Assembly: GCA_016758965.1 (NCBI GenBank)
Contig: JAEPRB010000419.1
Coordinates: 1-23,701, forward strand
Origin: Circinella minor
Lineage: Eukaryota; Mucoromycota; Mucoromycetes; Mucorales; Lichtheimiaceae
Reading direction: 5' to 3'
Length of the DNA: 23,701 nt
Shown here: one piece after another, positions 1 through 9,722 of the stretch
How positions within the stretch are numbered: the first letter of the stretch is position 1
How the letters are laid out: every line of letters starts with the position of its first letter
The notes under the pieces: generated by a model
The model's input: only the letters and a program-made list of their open reading frames with translations
Database searches by the model: none
Told to the model about the DNA's origin: nothing
Translations under genes and position numbers: made by a program

Positions 1-1917
1 ATTGGCGTGCAAGAACTTATCAATCACTCTCATAGAGCAAAATTTGGATGTCGACTGTGCCCCATTGAAAGTGTAAGCGAGTTGAGTCCTGAAGGTGCTG
101 GTCTTGGAAACTATTTCACAGGTAATCGTGATACACTAGATCAACTCCGAGATAAGATACAGTTCGAGAATGGTGCACCGGTAAGAATGTTCAATAGCAA
201 ATATCAATCTGTCTCTATCGTGATCACTTATTAAAATATATTTTACATTAACATATAGGAATTATCGATTAAGTTTAAAACCAAATTTGCAGAGCTGGAA
301 AGTTTTTATGGACCTCTGTTTTTCGGGCTTGATGAAATGCACTGCATCGGATCAAACGTGGCAAAAAGAATTTGGCAGATGATTAGCTCTGTTTTTAATA
401 ATTCTAATACACCTTTTGAACTGGATTCAACGGCTCGACAAGTTATTGGGAAATCAGTTGCAGAATCCTCTGGTCTGATTCCATCTGGTGTCTTTGAGGG
501 TACCTTTCGAGGTAACTTCAAATGTTAGTATTTTAATATATACAAATTCTAATTCTGTTTTTTTTTATCCAGATTACCATACAAAACTTCGAAATATGCG
601 AGCAGTAGATTGGATAAGTTTTTTATTATATGTAGTGCCAACATTAGTGTGTGATATGCTTGAAATTAAGCTGGGTTTAGATCAATCAAATGAAGTAGTG
701 GATGCATTAGTTGCGCTTGTTACTGGTTGCTCCCTAGCATTGTCATGGGAAATAACAGATGATGACATTGTTAATATGAAAAGGTACGTAGAATTTGATG
801 TCGGATTTATTAATTCCTAATAACGCATAAATATGTAGTGCCTTTGAGGAATGGCATCAGTACATGTATGACCATGTTGAAACAAATATGTATTCTTTGA
901 ATATGCATTTGTTACGACACATACCAGAAGTAACTGAAAATCTTGGACCAATACGAGGAATTAGTGCAAGATCCATGGAAAGAATCATAGGTAATTAGCA
1001 GTATTTTATGTTGAAGTGAGTGGGAAAATATTGGAAGACAAATATTAACAGTTTGACATAGGTTATTTTAAGAAACGAATCCGATCCACAAATAATTCAG
1101 CGAAGCATGTTGGTAATATACTTCGTCGTCATCAAGCCAGCAAATTTTATAACCTATTGAAATCCCCTATTGAAGAACAGCCACGTATAAAATATGCCAT
1201 TGAACAGAATGAAAACGATACTTTACATAATTCAGATGATATGGAACTCTGGAATCATTTTTCAACTACAGTGGACAATTACCGTGATGTCAATCTTCGT
1301 TTTTATTTGGTTCAATATTGGAGACGACAGTATCCTAACGACACTATTGGGCCATCTGACATTGATAATAACATTATTGTTGGAAAGCGATTATATCAGA
1401 AAAAAACTGATGCTGTGTATGATGCTTCGAAAACTGGACGGAAAACAAAAAAGATACGTAATTTTGTAGCAATGGATATCAATGTGGATATTAACAAACG
1501 CAGACCAAGAACTAGGGAACAATGGGAAATACAGAGGTTTTTCAGTGAAGCTATTTTGTTCTTCGCGCATAAATATAATGGTAAAATATTTTAAGGTTGT
1601 AAGTAAATTATAAATCTTATATATACTAAATTGTTATTATTTTTGTTATAGGCAAAGAAGTAATTCTATGTTTTGCCAATTTCTATCATAACGTTAAGCT
1701 TAATGCTGGTGGTTGCCCATGTGGAACCTCTAGAATTGGTAGTTCTCCTCTTAGCAAACGTTATTTAATTGAAGCGAGCGCAATCCAAACACAAGCTGGT
1801 ATTCTTAAGATGCCAATGATAAATAGAGATAATAATTCTACAACATTTCGTTACTATTATATATATTCCAATATGATTCCCAACAGCATAATACCTGGGG
1901 AAGTTACTTTATTATAA
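1..1917 (+). CDS. Tnp2-like (CACTA) transposase, element A, 5'-partial
   Basis: This is the C-terminal half (526 residues visible) of a DDE-type CACTA transposase, which would bind the element's ends and catalyse cut-and-paste transposition in the nucleus. Exons inferred from GT-AG sites and frame: 1-180, 259-511, 573-783, 839-990, 1062-1580, 1652-1917; all phases agree and no internal stop is seen. Visible motifs, in order, are a GCRLC pair near the start, LDEMH at 325-339 (second catalytic Asp codon 331-333), MRAVDW at about 597-614, and an ERIIG context whose Glu codon is 978-980 (candidate third acidic residue). A GE/SE-x-x-LFF-x-H segment follows near the C terminus, as in the other copies. 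Compared with B, C and D it has an extra intron inside the ERIIG motif (991-1061). The first catalytic Asp (DGF context) lies outside the window. It may be functional, but only half can be judged. Confidence 0.85.
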
Positions 1918-2339
1918 TATCGATCCGCACTAGCAGGTAAGTATTATCAATTTTGGCATCTTACTGGTTTGTCTACTTACACGGTGTTGTTATTTTCTTT
2001 TCTTTTCTTTTTTTATATTTGGATTGATCTTCACTTCTTTCACTTTCTTTCTTTTTCTTCATTTAAAATACTTTTTTCTCATATATATTATTAATTTTAT
2101 CCCTTTATTATTACTGGCATTGATGCTGTTCGTTTTATCAATGATTAGTATTATCAGTATTTAAGTTTCTTCTCCATTAGTATTAACTCATTATCAACTC
2201 TTCTTGATTTATTTTATCTATTATATTTGCCTTATTTTGCTTACCAGTTATAACTAACTAAACAGCTGAACTTATTACTCCAGCTAGTAATTTTATTCAT
2301 CTCAACTTTTTATTAGCTTTGATCCATAAAGGACTAAAT

Positions 2340-2511
2340 TAAATAAAGATCACACAATTTTACAAACTTTACAAGTTTTCACAAAATTTCACAAAACTTC
2401 ACAAAATTTCTTGTGCTCCCATTACTTCTTTTGGAATGGCACTCCCTTTTTTAGAATTCCCACTCCCCCTTTTGGAACAGCTCGAAAATTCACAAATTTT
2501 TTTTTGTGGTG
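2340..2511. repeat. Right subterminal motif array and terminus of element A
   Basis: Short motifs of the type TTTCACAAAA and TTTACAAACTT are repeated closely at 2350-2410. Two related blocks containing CCCATTACTTCTTTTGGAAT-like and CCCACTCCCCCTTTTGGAA-like sequence follow at 2418-2480. The segment ends with a T tract and GTGGTG. Clustered short repeats just inside the terminus are typical of CACTA elements, where they bind transposase or accessory protein. The exact terminus is inferred by similarity to element B. Between 1917 and 2340 I see only AT-rich non-coding DNA. Confidence 0.6.
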
Positions 2512-3074
2512 ATATATAAAACATAAAACAATAAAACGATATCAGACAGATGCAAACGTAATAATAGCAATCATTTCAAAAGTATAAAATAGAAGTAGAA
2601 AACTTACAAGTTCGATTTCGTTATTGAGTTATTTCAATTCTAAGAAGAAAAATACAGATTTATAAATATAAAAACCGCCATAAGTATATGAGTATAATTA
2701 TCAATTTGATAAAGAAAGGACGTAAAAAAATATAGTATTACCACATACAAAAGATTAGCATTATAGTGAGAGAGGGGTAAAAACGTTTTTGAGAAAAAAA
2801 TGTAAAAGTGGAAGAAAGGGACAAAAATGATTTTAAACAAAAAAAAGCTTCATAATATCATTACCCTCATCATGTATAACATAGGAGAACACTCAATCAT
2901 ATTGTCTAATTAATTACCTCCCCCAAATTATCTTTCTTCTTACCTCAGTTGTCTTTTCTTCTAAACAAAAAAAATAAACAACACACTTATGCTATTCACC
3001 AAGTTATTTAAAGATGTAAATGGATACCTATAGAACGTGTTGAATGATCGCTTTTATATTGAGATTTTTTTTAG
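2512..3074. other. AT-rich interval without a recognisable gene
   Basis: This stretch lies between the proposed end of element A and the first ATG of the decayed gene at 3075. No open frame here has recognisable protein features; a 66-codon minus frame at 2640-2840 is low-complexity Phe/Leu and looks like chance. Pyrimidine-rich sequence (2920-2965) and a TTTAAAG stretch near 3007 could be remains of the promoter of the gene starting at 3075. That is weak. Confidence 0.5.
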
Positions 3075-3480
3075 ATGCCAACTTTAGGAGAACACAATGC
3101 TGCTCGAGCCCAGCGCAGCGCGGCTCGTAATGCCACTATTCAATAAGTTAATACCGCAAACAATGCATTGTTGCAGTTGGAAGATCGTGTCCGACAAGTT
3201 GAGGTGCGAAATGCCATGCTGGAATCACAGGTTCAGGCGATAGGAGATGTCATTGCCAGACAGGCATTGACACAACAGCAAGTACAGCCTCCACTTGCTA
3301 TCAATCAAAACCTTGAACCAGTCGCGATGCATGGTGCCGTGGAGGGCTTCTGAGCTGGTCGTTTGGAAAAAGTTTCTGTAAGTCACTAGTAAAAAAGATA
3401 TAAAAAGATATAGTGTTCGTTAGTAACATCATAGAGTAATAGGCCGCCATACGCCATCAAAACGCTGCCTTGGGTGCTGA
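3075..3480 (+). pseudogene. Decayed gene 1, 5' half (split by element B)
   Basis: This is the first part of a gene that resumes at 15149. Exon 1 is 3075-3377 (ATG at 3075, phase 0) and the intron is 3378-3442. Exon 2 starts at 3443 and runs into the 'TGA' target duplication at 3478-3480. The encoded N terminus is Ala/Arg-rich and leads into a predicted coiled coil (Leu/Val/Glu/Gln-rich, about residues 30-60) and a Gln-rich stretch. Two in-frame stops, TAA at 3144-3146 and TGA at 3351-3353, show it is dead. Joining 3480 to 15149 gives a continuous frame of 297 codons over four exons. I do not recognise the family. The N-terminal coiled coil is reminiscent of the accessory proteins of elements C and D, so it may be the accessory gene of an older transposon; that is speculative. 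Confidence 0.75.
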
Positions 3481-3488
3481 CACCACGG
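3478..3488. repeat. Left target duplication (TGA) and left TIR (CACCACGG) of element B
   Basis: TGA at 3478-3480 is followed by CACCACGG at 3481-3488. The TIR pairs perfectly over 8 bp with CCGTGGTG at 15138-15145. Beyond it both ends turn into A/T-rich sequence with only partial matching. Confidence 0.92.
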
Positions 3489-3529
3489 TAAAATGTTTAG
3501 TGATTATATGTTATATATTGTAGATCTTT

Positions 3530-3700
3530 GTTACTTTTTGTTCTTGTTAATTCGGTGATTTCACCTAAATTAACAAAAAGTCACAATAACATAAAATAAC
3601 CCAAATTTACCAAACTTTACACATAGTAATTCACACAAAATAACCAATAATAACAATATATAGCAATCAATATATATTTTTATTTTTTGTTATACGCTAT
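3530..3700. repeat. Left subterminal motif array of element B
   Basis: This non-coding segment contains repeated AATAAC(A/C) and TTCAC/TTTAC(C/A) motifs in the same orientation, for example around 3570-3660. The same motifs, on the same strand, fill 14830-15137 near the right end. They are probable binding sites for the element's own proteins, by analogy with subterminal repeats of plant CACTA elements. The window shows the repetition only, not the binding. Confidence 0.65.
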
Positions 3701-3728
3701 CAATTATAGTTATTAAGCTACCACAGTA

Positions 3729-5401
3729 TTAATTCTTTGTTCGCTTTGCTCGCTTTGCACGTTTTTGTTGTGCGTTAATGGTGTCTTGATGCGCTGTAAT
3801 TGATTCAACTAATCTTGTTGCCCTTTTACTTCCTCGACCACGGCCGCGACCACGGCCACCATTGCTCGATCCTAGAGTAGTACTAATGTTTGCTGGTTGA
3901 CTTGTCCTATTTAATTAATAGGTCAACAATTTGTTTTTATTATAACTTGTTATTTCGCATGAATATGTAATAAATATAATGTTATAAAATTACGTTATAG
4001 CTGGATTATTAGGGAAGGCAACAGATAAACTATAAATATATTTTAAGCATAAAGAATAGTTAGTACTATTGCAGTAAATAATAGTTATGTCATTATTAAA
4101 CTTACTTGGTCCGATCAGATAAAGATGAACTAGGGACTGTCTCAGGTACAGCTGCACTATATGTAAAGTAAAATATTGTTTATTATACAAACATCATCAT
4201 CTATCATCACAATCACGCTTGTACAATTATTAGAAACATATACTTACATGGTTTCACGAGGAGAGAGAAAAGTAGGATTAGACTCATCAGATTCACTATC
4301 AATTATATTTTTCCAAGAAAAAGGTTGCCAGTTAATAATCCGAATAAAATAATGTATTATCACGCTCAAACATATTTCGTTACTGGACCCCTATACTTAA
4401 TTGTATTGGTAGTGGATGAAGCAAGGTTAGATACAGATTCACTATAAATTATATTTTTGTTAGTTGATAATAATATAAATACAAAAATGTATTATCACAC
4501 TCAAACTTACTTCGTTACTGAACCCATATACTTACTTAATTATATTGTTAGTAGATGAAGCAAGGTTAGATACAGATTCACTATTAATTATATTTTTGTT
4601 AGTTCATAATAGTCCACACACAGTAATTATTACCACACAAACACTTTTTGCCTTATTGATCCCATATAATTACTTAATTGGATTATCAATGGATGACGTG
4701 GGAAGAGATTCAGGGTCACTATTAATATATATACAGTATATATATATATAAAGCAAAATAGTATTTTCTTTGTTAATTCAAATGTAATAATCTATTTCAT
4801 AATAATAATCATAATGTCATTAAGCTTACTCTTGTGTAGACACGGTGTGTGTTTTTATCCAGTGTTTGTAACGATTATTCCATCGCTCCATGAGCATATG
4901 ATTCGAGCACCAATCTACTTCACATTCATCAAATGGGATATTGTATTTTTGACGAACAATTGCATTTAGATCATCAATAGCGTTCTGTTTTTTGTTGTCA
5001 TCAAGATTGGCCCAATAATCAGGATACACCTTTGTAGATTCATCTTGGCTGTACGATTTGGTGAGGGTAGAAATTATTCTGTTCGCGAGTCCCTCGATGT
5101 TATTATATTCGGCTTCACACTCATCCTCATCTAGGGAATTGTTGTGATTGATGATCTGAATAATGGCAGTCTTGTTTATAGTAAGGTATTTTGTTTTTTG
5201 ACCTGGACGTTTCTGATGAGGTCTTCGAATAGTTTTTTTTCGTCGTTCTGTTGCTACTAGCTGCGATAATCGTTCGGTGTTCGCTTGATTATTTGACGCT
5301 GTTGTTGATGTTGTTGTTGTTATTGCTGTACCCGTGTTCATTTGTCGTTGTAATTCAGCCAACAAAGAATTGGTCAAACGTTGAAATGTATCTTCTGCCA
5401 T
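3729..5401 (-). CDS. Transposon accessory protein, element B (PxxxC-W-W family)
   Basis: I do not recognise a named family. The gene is inferred as eight exons on the minus strand: 5401-4830, 4718-4674, 4580-4536, 4441-4397, 4295-4248, 4156-4106, 4029-3994 and 3906-3729, giving 339 residues with no internal stop. All introns are phase 2. The N half is Gln/Thr/Asn-rich. Residues about 120-185 are helical and contain the signature IP-x3-C-x3-W-x9-W, with a further Trp 30 residues before the Cys; elements C and D encode the same signature. The tail is made of three 15-residue exons, two of them nearly identical, then an RG-repeat stretch and a Lys/Arg-rich C terminus that could be nuclear targeting or nucleic-acid binding. 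The start MAEDTF is preferred over an upstream in-frame ATG at 5461, which would add an odd hydrophobic leader. It is divergent from the transposase (226 bp gap). A role in binding transposon ends is inference. Confidence 0.75.
4295..4718 (-). repeat. Tandemly duplicated exon-intron units in the element B accessory gene
   Basis: Three successive units of about 138-146 bp each consist of a 45-nt exon and its intron. Exon starts on the minus strand are at 4718, 4580 and 4441; a related but longer exon (48 nt) starts at 4295. Exons 4580-4536 and 4441-4397 differ at only three positions. Their introns also share long stretches, including the CACTCAAACTTAC-type donor-side sequence and the AATTATATTTTTGTTAGTT-type acceptor side. 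Exon length is a multiple of three and phase is 2 at both ends, so copies can be added or lost without breaking the frame. Confidence 0.85.
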
Positions 5402-5627
5402 TTTTTGAAAGAATAAAATAAAAAAAAATGTGGTGTTGAAAATTAAGAGACGTGCGATCACGCGTCAAGATGTGATTTTAAAAATTCGCCTGCTGCGCAT
5501 ATGGGAGACTTTTTTTTTTATTATTCTTTCCTCCAAACTTCACTTTAACCTATTCGAATTTCTCTTTTTATCATTACTAAAAAATAAGTAAAGACCTTTT
5601 TTATATAATAAACGTTAATTAAAAACA
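5402..5627. promoter_or_regulatory. Divergent promoter region between element B's two genes
   Basis: The two start codons lie 226 bp apart, head to head, so both promoters must overlap here or lie very close. A TATATAA stretch at 5602-5608 is 20 bp before the transposase ATG. T-rich and pyrimidine-rich tracts occur at 5508-5535. No experimentally known motif is recognised. Shared regulation of the two genes is suggested by the arrangement only. Confidence 0.5.
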
Positions 5628-8600
5628 ATGAAGCTTTGTGATTTCTGTGATCGTGATATTCGGTTTTCAAGATATGAGGGTCATGTTGATCAATGCTTTG
5701 AAAAATGGAGACAATGACGACGTCATAATCAGCAACTTGAGCAAGGAGATAACAATGATTCAAAGTATATATTACTTTTATTTTTAGTGCTGTCAATGGA
5801 CTGTAAAAATCATATTAATATACATCAATAGCTCCACTTTATCTTCAAATCAAAATCCATCTCACGAAAGTGTTTATGTTGATGGAGGAATGCAGCAGTT
5901 GTCTGATGTTGATGAAACAAATCCCAGTAGTGGTGAAATTGACCAAACGGCTCATGATGATCAAGTTGTTAATTACATGGATTCGGTGACTATAGCTGCA
6001 AGCCTTAGAAGTTATTCACCGGACCAATGTATGGATTATTATTATTTCACAGATGAGCAAGACGATGATATACAAACCATTTCTTCTAGTGATGAAGAGA
6101 CTGAAGATTCAAACTTTGGTGATGAGCTATTTGATAATGAAGAGTCGATCACAAGTACTGAGAATCAACAGCAATACAACACCGTCATAGATAATCAAAA
6201 TAACAATAGTAATATGAATAGTAATACTAGTACACCACCAGAATTCATTATTCCTCCTCCCAAGAAATTGACTAAAGTCCAGGAAAAAAGCCTTGATTTA
6301 TTGTCACTTGCGTTATCAAAAGGTGTCCTAAGAGAAACTTTTCGTGCATTCTTAGCTTTTTTTAATGACTGGATAATGGATGAGGAGTTTGGTACGTTTT
6401 TTCTTTTTTTTTTTTTTGGTTTTTTTTGTGAAACACGATATTAATTTTATTCGAATGTGGTAGAACCTTTTCCACTATTGTCACCTGAATCATCAGAAAA
6501 GCTATTACTTAGCCTTATGCCTGTGCAAGCAGTAGATCTTCACATCTGTCCAAAATGCTACAAAATTTTTTCTGAAGGTGATATATCTTGCGCCAGTTGT
6601 GATGAACCAAGATACAGAGATAGCAGCAATACAAAGCCTACGGCTTCCATGCGTTATTTTCCATTAACTGGACAGCTTGCATCTTTACTTGGGCGATCAA
6701 AAAACCGTGAAACGTTACGTTATTGTACAGAAGTCCCAGACGATGGTAGTAATATCAGCAATACAACCAGTGACAGTAGTAGGGATGATGATATAACAAC
6801 CACCGAGGATGTGTTGGAGTATACCAACAATATGATGGATATAGACAGCTTATCCACCCCTATTGATAATTCATCCACGACAACTGACAATAATGACACG
6901 GTTAAAGAACACAGCTCGACCAATGATGATGATCGTTCAAGTGATACCAACAAAAGCACTTCAATGGAAGAAGGCCTATTTTATCCATCGAATAAAACTG
7001 ATATTTTTGATGGTGTATCCTTTAACAAACATCAAGAAAGGCTTTTTGATTCGCCCTTGGATATAAGTCTATCTCTTTTCGTAGATGCCTTCAAACCTTT
7101 CAAAAGAACCAAGATATCATTGACCATTGTACATCTTATTATATTGAACCTACCAAGAGAAATCAGGTAACTTATAGGTTTTTGAGATTAAGAAATAACA
7201 CATTACTCAACATTGTTCGGTTCACAATAACAATGCTTCTATGTCTATTACTAATTATTATAGATATTTAGAAAGCAATATGATCCAAGTGGCTATCCTT
7301 CCATGCAATCCAAAGAAGGCAGCACTTCATCATCTTCTTTCTCCTCTTATCAAGGAATTGAAACAGTTAGAATCTTCTGGAATGCATATAGTTGGTTCAG
7401 ATGGTGCAGAATTTACAGTAAAAGCACATCTTCTTATTGCTTCAGGCGACATTGTGGGTGTTACTGATCTTTGCAATCATTCGGGGCACTCAAGTATTTT
7501 TGGCTGTAGGATCTGCCCAATTGAAACCACATGCTTACTAAGTCCAAAAGGGAAAGGTTATGGGAGATACTTCTTGGGTCCGAACTTATTACCAAAGAAT
7601 CGTAAAGCTAAAGATTTTAAAGATGGTGATCCAGTAATTTTTATAAAAAAAATATACATATATATACATAAGAACATGAAAATGACCAGAATACGGGAAT
7701 TCTTTAGGAACACAGTCTATATTGCCCTACACCTTTTGCAGAATTGAAGTCTTTTTCTGGACCCTTTTTCTTCGGTAGGTATACTATTGAAAACCTTATA
7801 TTATATATTAAAATAGGTACTAGAGTAAATAATCAGTTAGAAGATAATTTACAAATGCTGACATTTTTTTTGCTGTTAATTAAAAAGGACTTGACGAGCT
7901 TCATCTAATAGGCGCAAATTTGGGCCCACATTTATGGAAAATGTTTAATAAGGACAGTAATTCAGTATTTCGTCTTTCAAAAGAGAAAAATGACACTCTT
8001 GGCCGGTGTTTAGAAGAATCAATTAAGACTCTGCCATCAACATTTACGGGCAGGCCTATAGGTAGTAGCTACTTGTTATCTTATTTATTTGTTTGCAATC
8101 ATATTTATTACTTTTATGTTTTCATCAAGATGTGATACGCCGTCCAAAACATGCCAGAGCAGTAGATTGGGTGGACATTGTCACTTTTATTATACCAACG
8201 ATAGTGACAGAATTATTGGAACTGTCAAGATGTGAGAGAAACGCGATTTCTTGTTTAGTGGGTTTGGCTGAAGCTTGTTCCGTCACACTTTCTTGGGAAG
8301 TTACAAATGAAGATATTGCAAAGGTCCAAATGTAGGTGCTTGTATTTTTAAAATGGATGTAACTAGTTAATTTATAACTACACTTTTATAAAGTCTATTA
8401 GATAAATGGCATATATTCGCAATGGAAAAATTGGAGCACAATCTCTACACCTCAGTAATGCATTACTTACGACATATTCCCCAAGCATTGAAATATCTTG
8501 GACCAACCCGTGCCTACAGTACTCGACCATCAGAGAGAATAATCAGTGTGTATAGTCGATTGATAAAAAGTAAGTCTTCTCCTGCTTCAAATGCTGCAAA

Positions 8601-9362
8601 CGTAATGATGAGACTCTCAGCTATTCGAGAGTATCAAAGACAGAAAGATGATCTGGAAAACCCAATACCTGCTTCTACTCCTTCATGTACAACAACGACT
8701 TCTGCAACTGGAACTGTATCTATTCTCTCCACAGTAGCATCATGTATTATGGATGACACCATCACCGAAGAGAATCGTAGGAAAAAAGTTTATGCATTAT
8801 CAACAAATGAAGCAGCACCTGAATTATGGGAAGTATTGAAAAATTACATGGATTTCGACCAAATCGAGGAGGAATTTGGAATTTCTAATTTGGATGGATT
8901 AGTGAAATATTTTTGGAAGAGAATCAAAGGTGTGGTTGTTCCTTTTCTTGTCTGTCAATCAGTAGTTATTGACAAAAAACTTTTACAGTCTGGGTGTATT
9001 TATGATTCAAAATTTTACCTAGATAAACGATCAAAACGTCCTACAACCCTTGTGAAGTTAACATTGCCAGTTAACGTTTATGCTCGTTCTACACAAAGAA
9101 GAAGTGAACTTGTTTGGCGAGAGTTCTTTGGTGAGGTACTGCTGTTTTTTTCACACAAATTCAACGATGGTAAGAATATGGTCATTTTATACTATACAAT
9201 GGTATAATAGTTATATCGTCATTAATAAATTGAGTTCTTTGCTTTACTAACTTTTTAGGCACTGAAAAGATCTTGGCACTAGTAAAGATTTTCACCTTGA
9301 TTAAATTAACAGTACATGGTATGCCGTGTGGACCTCCACCTGACGATCCTAGACATTCAAAA
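5628..9362 (+). pseudogene. Tnp2-like transposase of element B (nonsense codon; split by element C)
   Basis: This is a CACTA DDE transposase of about 1,077 residues when read across the nested element (last 46 codons at 14671-14811). Exons: 5628-5764, 5832-6391, 6464-7166, 7264-7633, 7708-7774, 7888-8061, 8130-8331, 8394-9169 and 9259-9362 plus the tail; all phases agree. Residues 1-23 form a C-x2-C-x11-H-x3-C finger. An acidic Asp/Glu/Ser/Asn-rich region follows, then a CPKC...CASC ribbon. A second Ser/Thr/Asp-rich insert precedes the first catalytic Asp (VDAF context, about residue 440). LDELH (Asp about 615), RAVDW and SERIIS (Glu about 785) follow. Two lesions are visible: TGA at codon 30 (5715-5717, probably a former CGA), and insertion of element C after codon ...HSK. 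Apart from these the frame is clean, so inactivation looks recent. The protein is longer than C's mainly because of acidic inserts. Confidence 0.88.
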
Positions 9363-9378
9363 CACTGTGGGAAATGAA
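9360..9378. repeat. Left target duplication (AAA) and left TIR of element C
   Basis: AAA at 9360-9362 precedes the 16-bp TIR starting CACTGTGGG. It matches the right TIR (14652-14667) at 15 of 16 positions. Confidence 0.93.
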
Positions 9379-9722
9379 TCAGTGAAAATAAGATGAATAC
9401 TGCTTAAATTATGTCAAAAAGTGGATGAATAATATAATTCACCAAAAAAAAAGGTGAAAAAAAGGTGATTTTGAGTAAATTTCTATACAGTAGAATACAT
9501 AGTCGGTTAAATCTGGTATAAATTGGTGAAGAACGGTTGAAAGTTAATACCGGTTAATATCAGTAGATAACTATTTTAACCATTTTTCAACTTTATTTTA
9601 ACTGTATTTTATCTTTTGTGAAAAAACGATGAATTTCTGTGATTAATTGGTTAATGCCGTTCCCCACTGTTCAAACTTCTTTAGCCATAATCTACCCTTT
9701 TAAAATTAAATTTATTCAAAGA
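9379..9722. repeat. Left subterminal motif array of element C and 3' flank of its transposase
   Basis: Motifs repeated here and near the right end, on the same strand, include the 11-mer AGATGAATACT (9391-9401; again 14525-14535), CGGTTAATAT (9551-9560; again 14491-14500) and several GGTGAA/TTCACC copies. They differ from the motifs of elements B and D, which suggests element-specific recognition. Nothing coding is seen before the transposase stop codon at 9723. Confidence 0.7.

Larger units (their letters stand above)
1..2511 (+). mobile_element. Element A: right part of a CACTA/Tnp2-type DNA transposon
   Basis: The window opens inside this element, so its left end is not visible. It holds the 3' half of a transposase gene (1-1917) and then about 590 bp of non-coding DNA ending in a motif array. 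The proposed right terminus is GTGGTG at 2506-2511, whose reverse complement CACCAC matches the CACCACGG termini of element B. An 18-bp motif at 2382-2399 recurs exactly in B's right subterminal region at 14893-14910, so A and B are probably close relatives. The 3-bp target duplication cannot be checked without the left end; the right candidate would be ATA at 2512-2514. No accessory gene lies between the transposase and the right end. If A is built like B and C, the accessory gene would lie upstream of the window. Confidence 0.7.

Noticed and set aside
306..521. 71-codon minus frame opposite the element A transposase
   Set aside because: It lies opposite well-supported transposase exons and has no features of its own.
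4397..4720. CRISPR-like regularly spaced repeats
   Set aside because: The repeats are duplicated exon-intron units in a eukaryotic gene, with the 'spacers' also duplicated; no cas genes are present.
5402..5461. N-terminal extension of the element B accessory protein from an ATG at 5461
   Set aside because: It would add a Phe/Leu-rich hydrophobic leader unlike the C and D relatives; the MAEDTF start at 5401 is more plausible, though transcript data could change this.
7634..7747. Continuous frame through the intron after DGDP in the element B transposase
   Set aside because: It ends in an isoleucine/tyrosine-rich stretch and a stop; splicing 7634-7707 instead restores homology (FAELKSF) with A and C.
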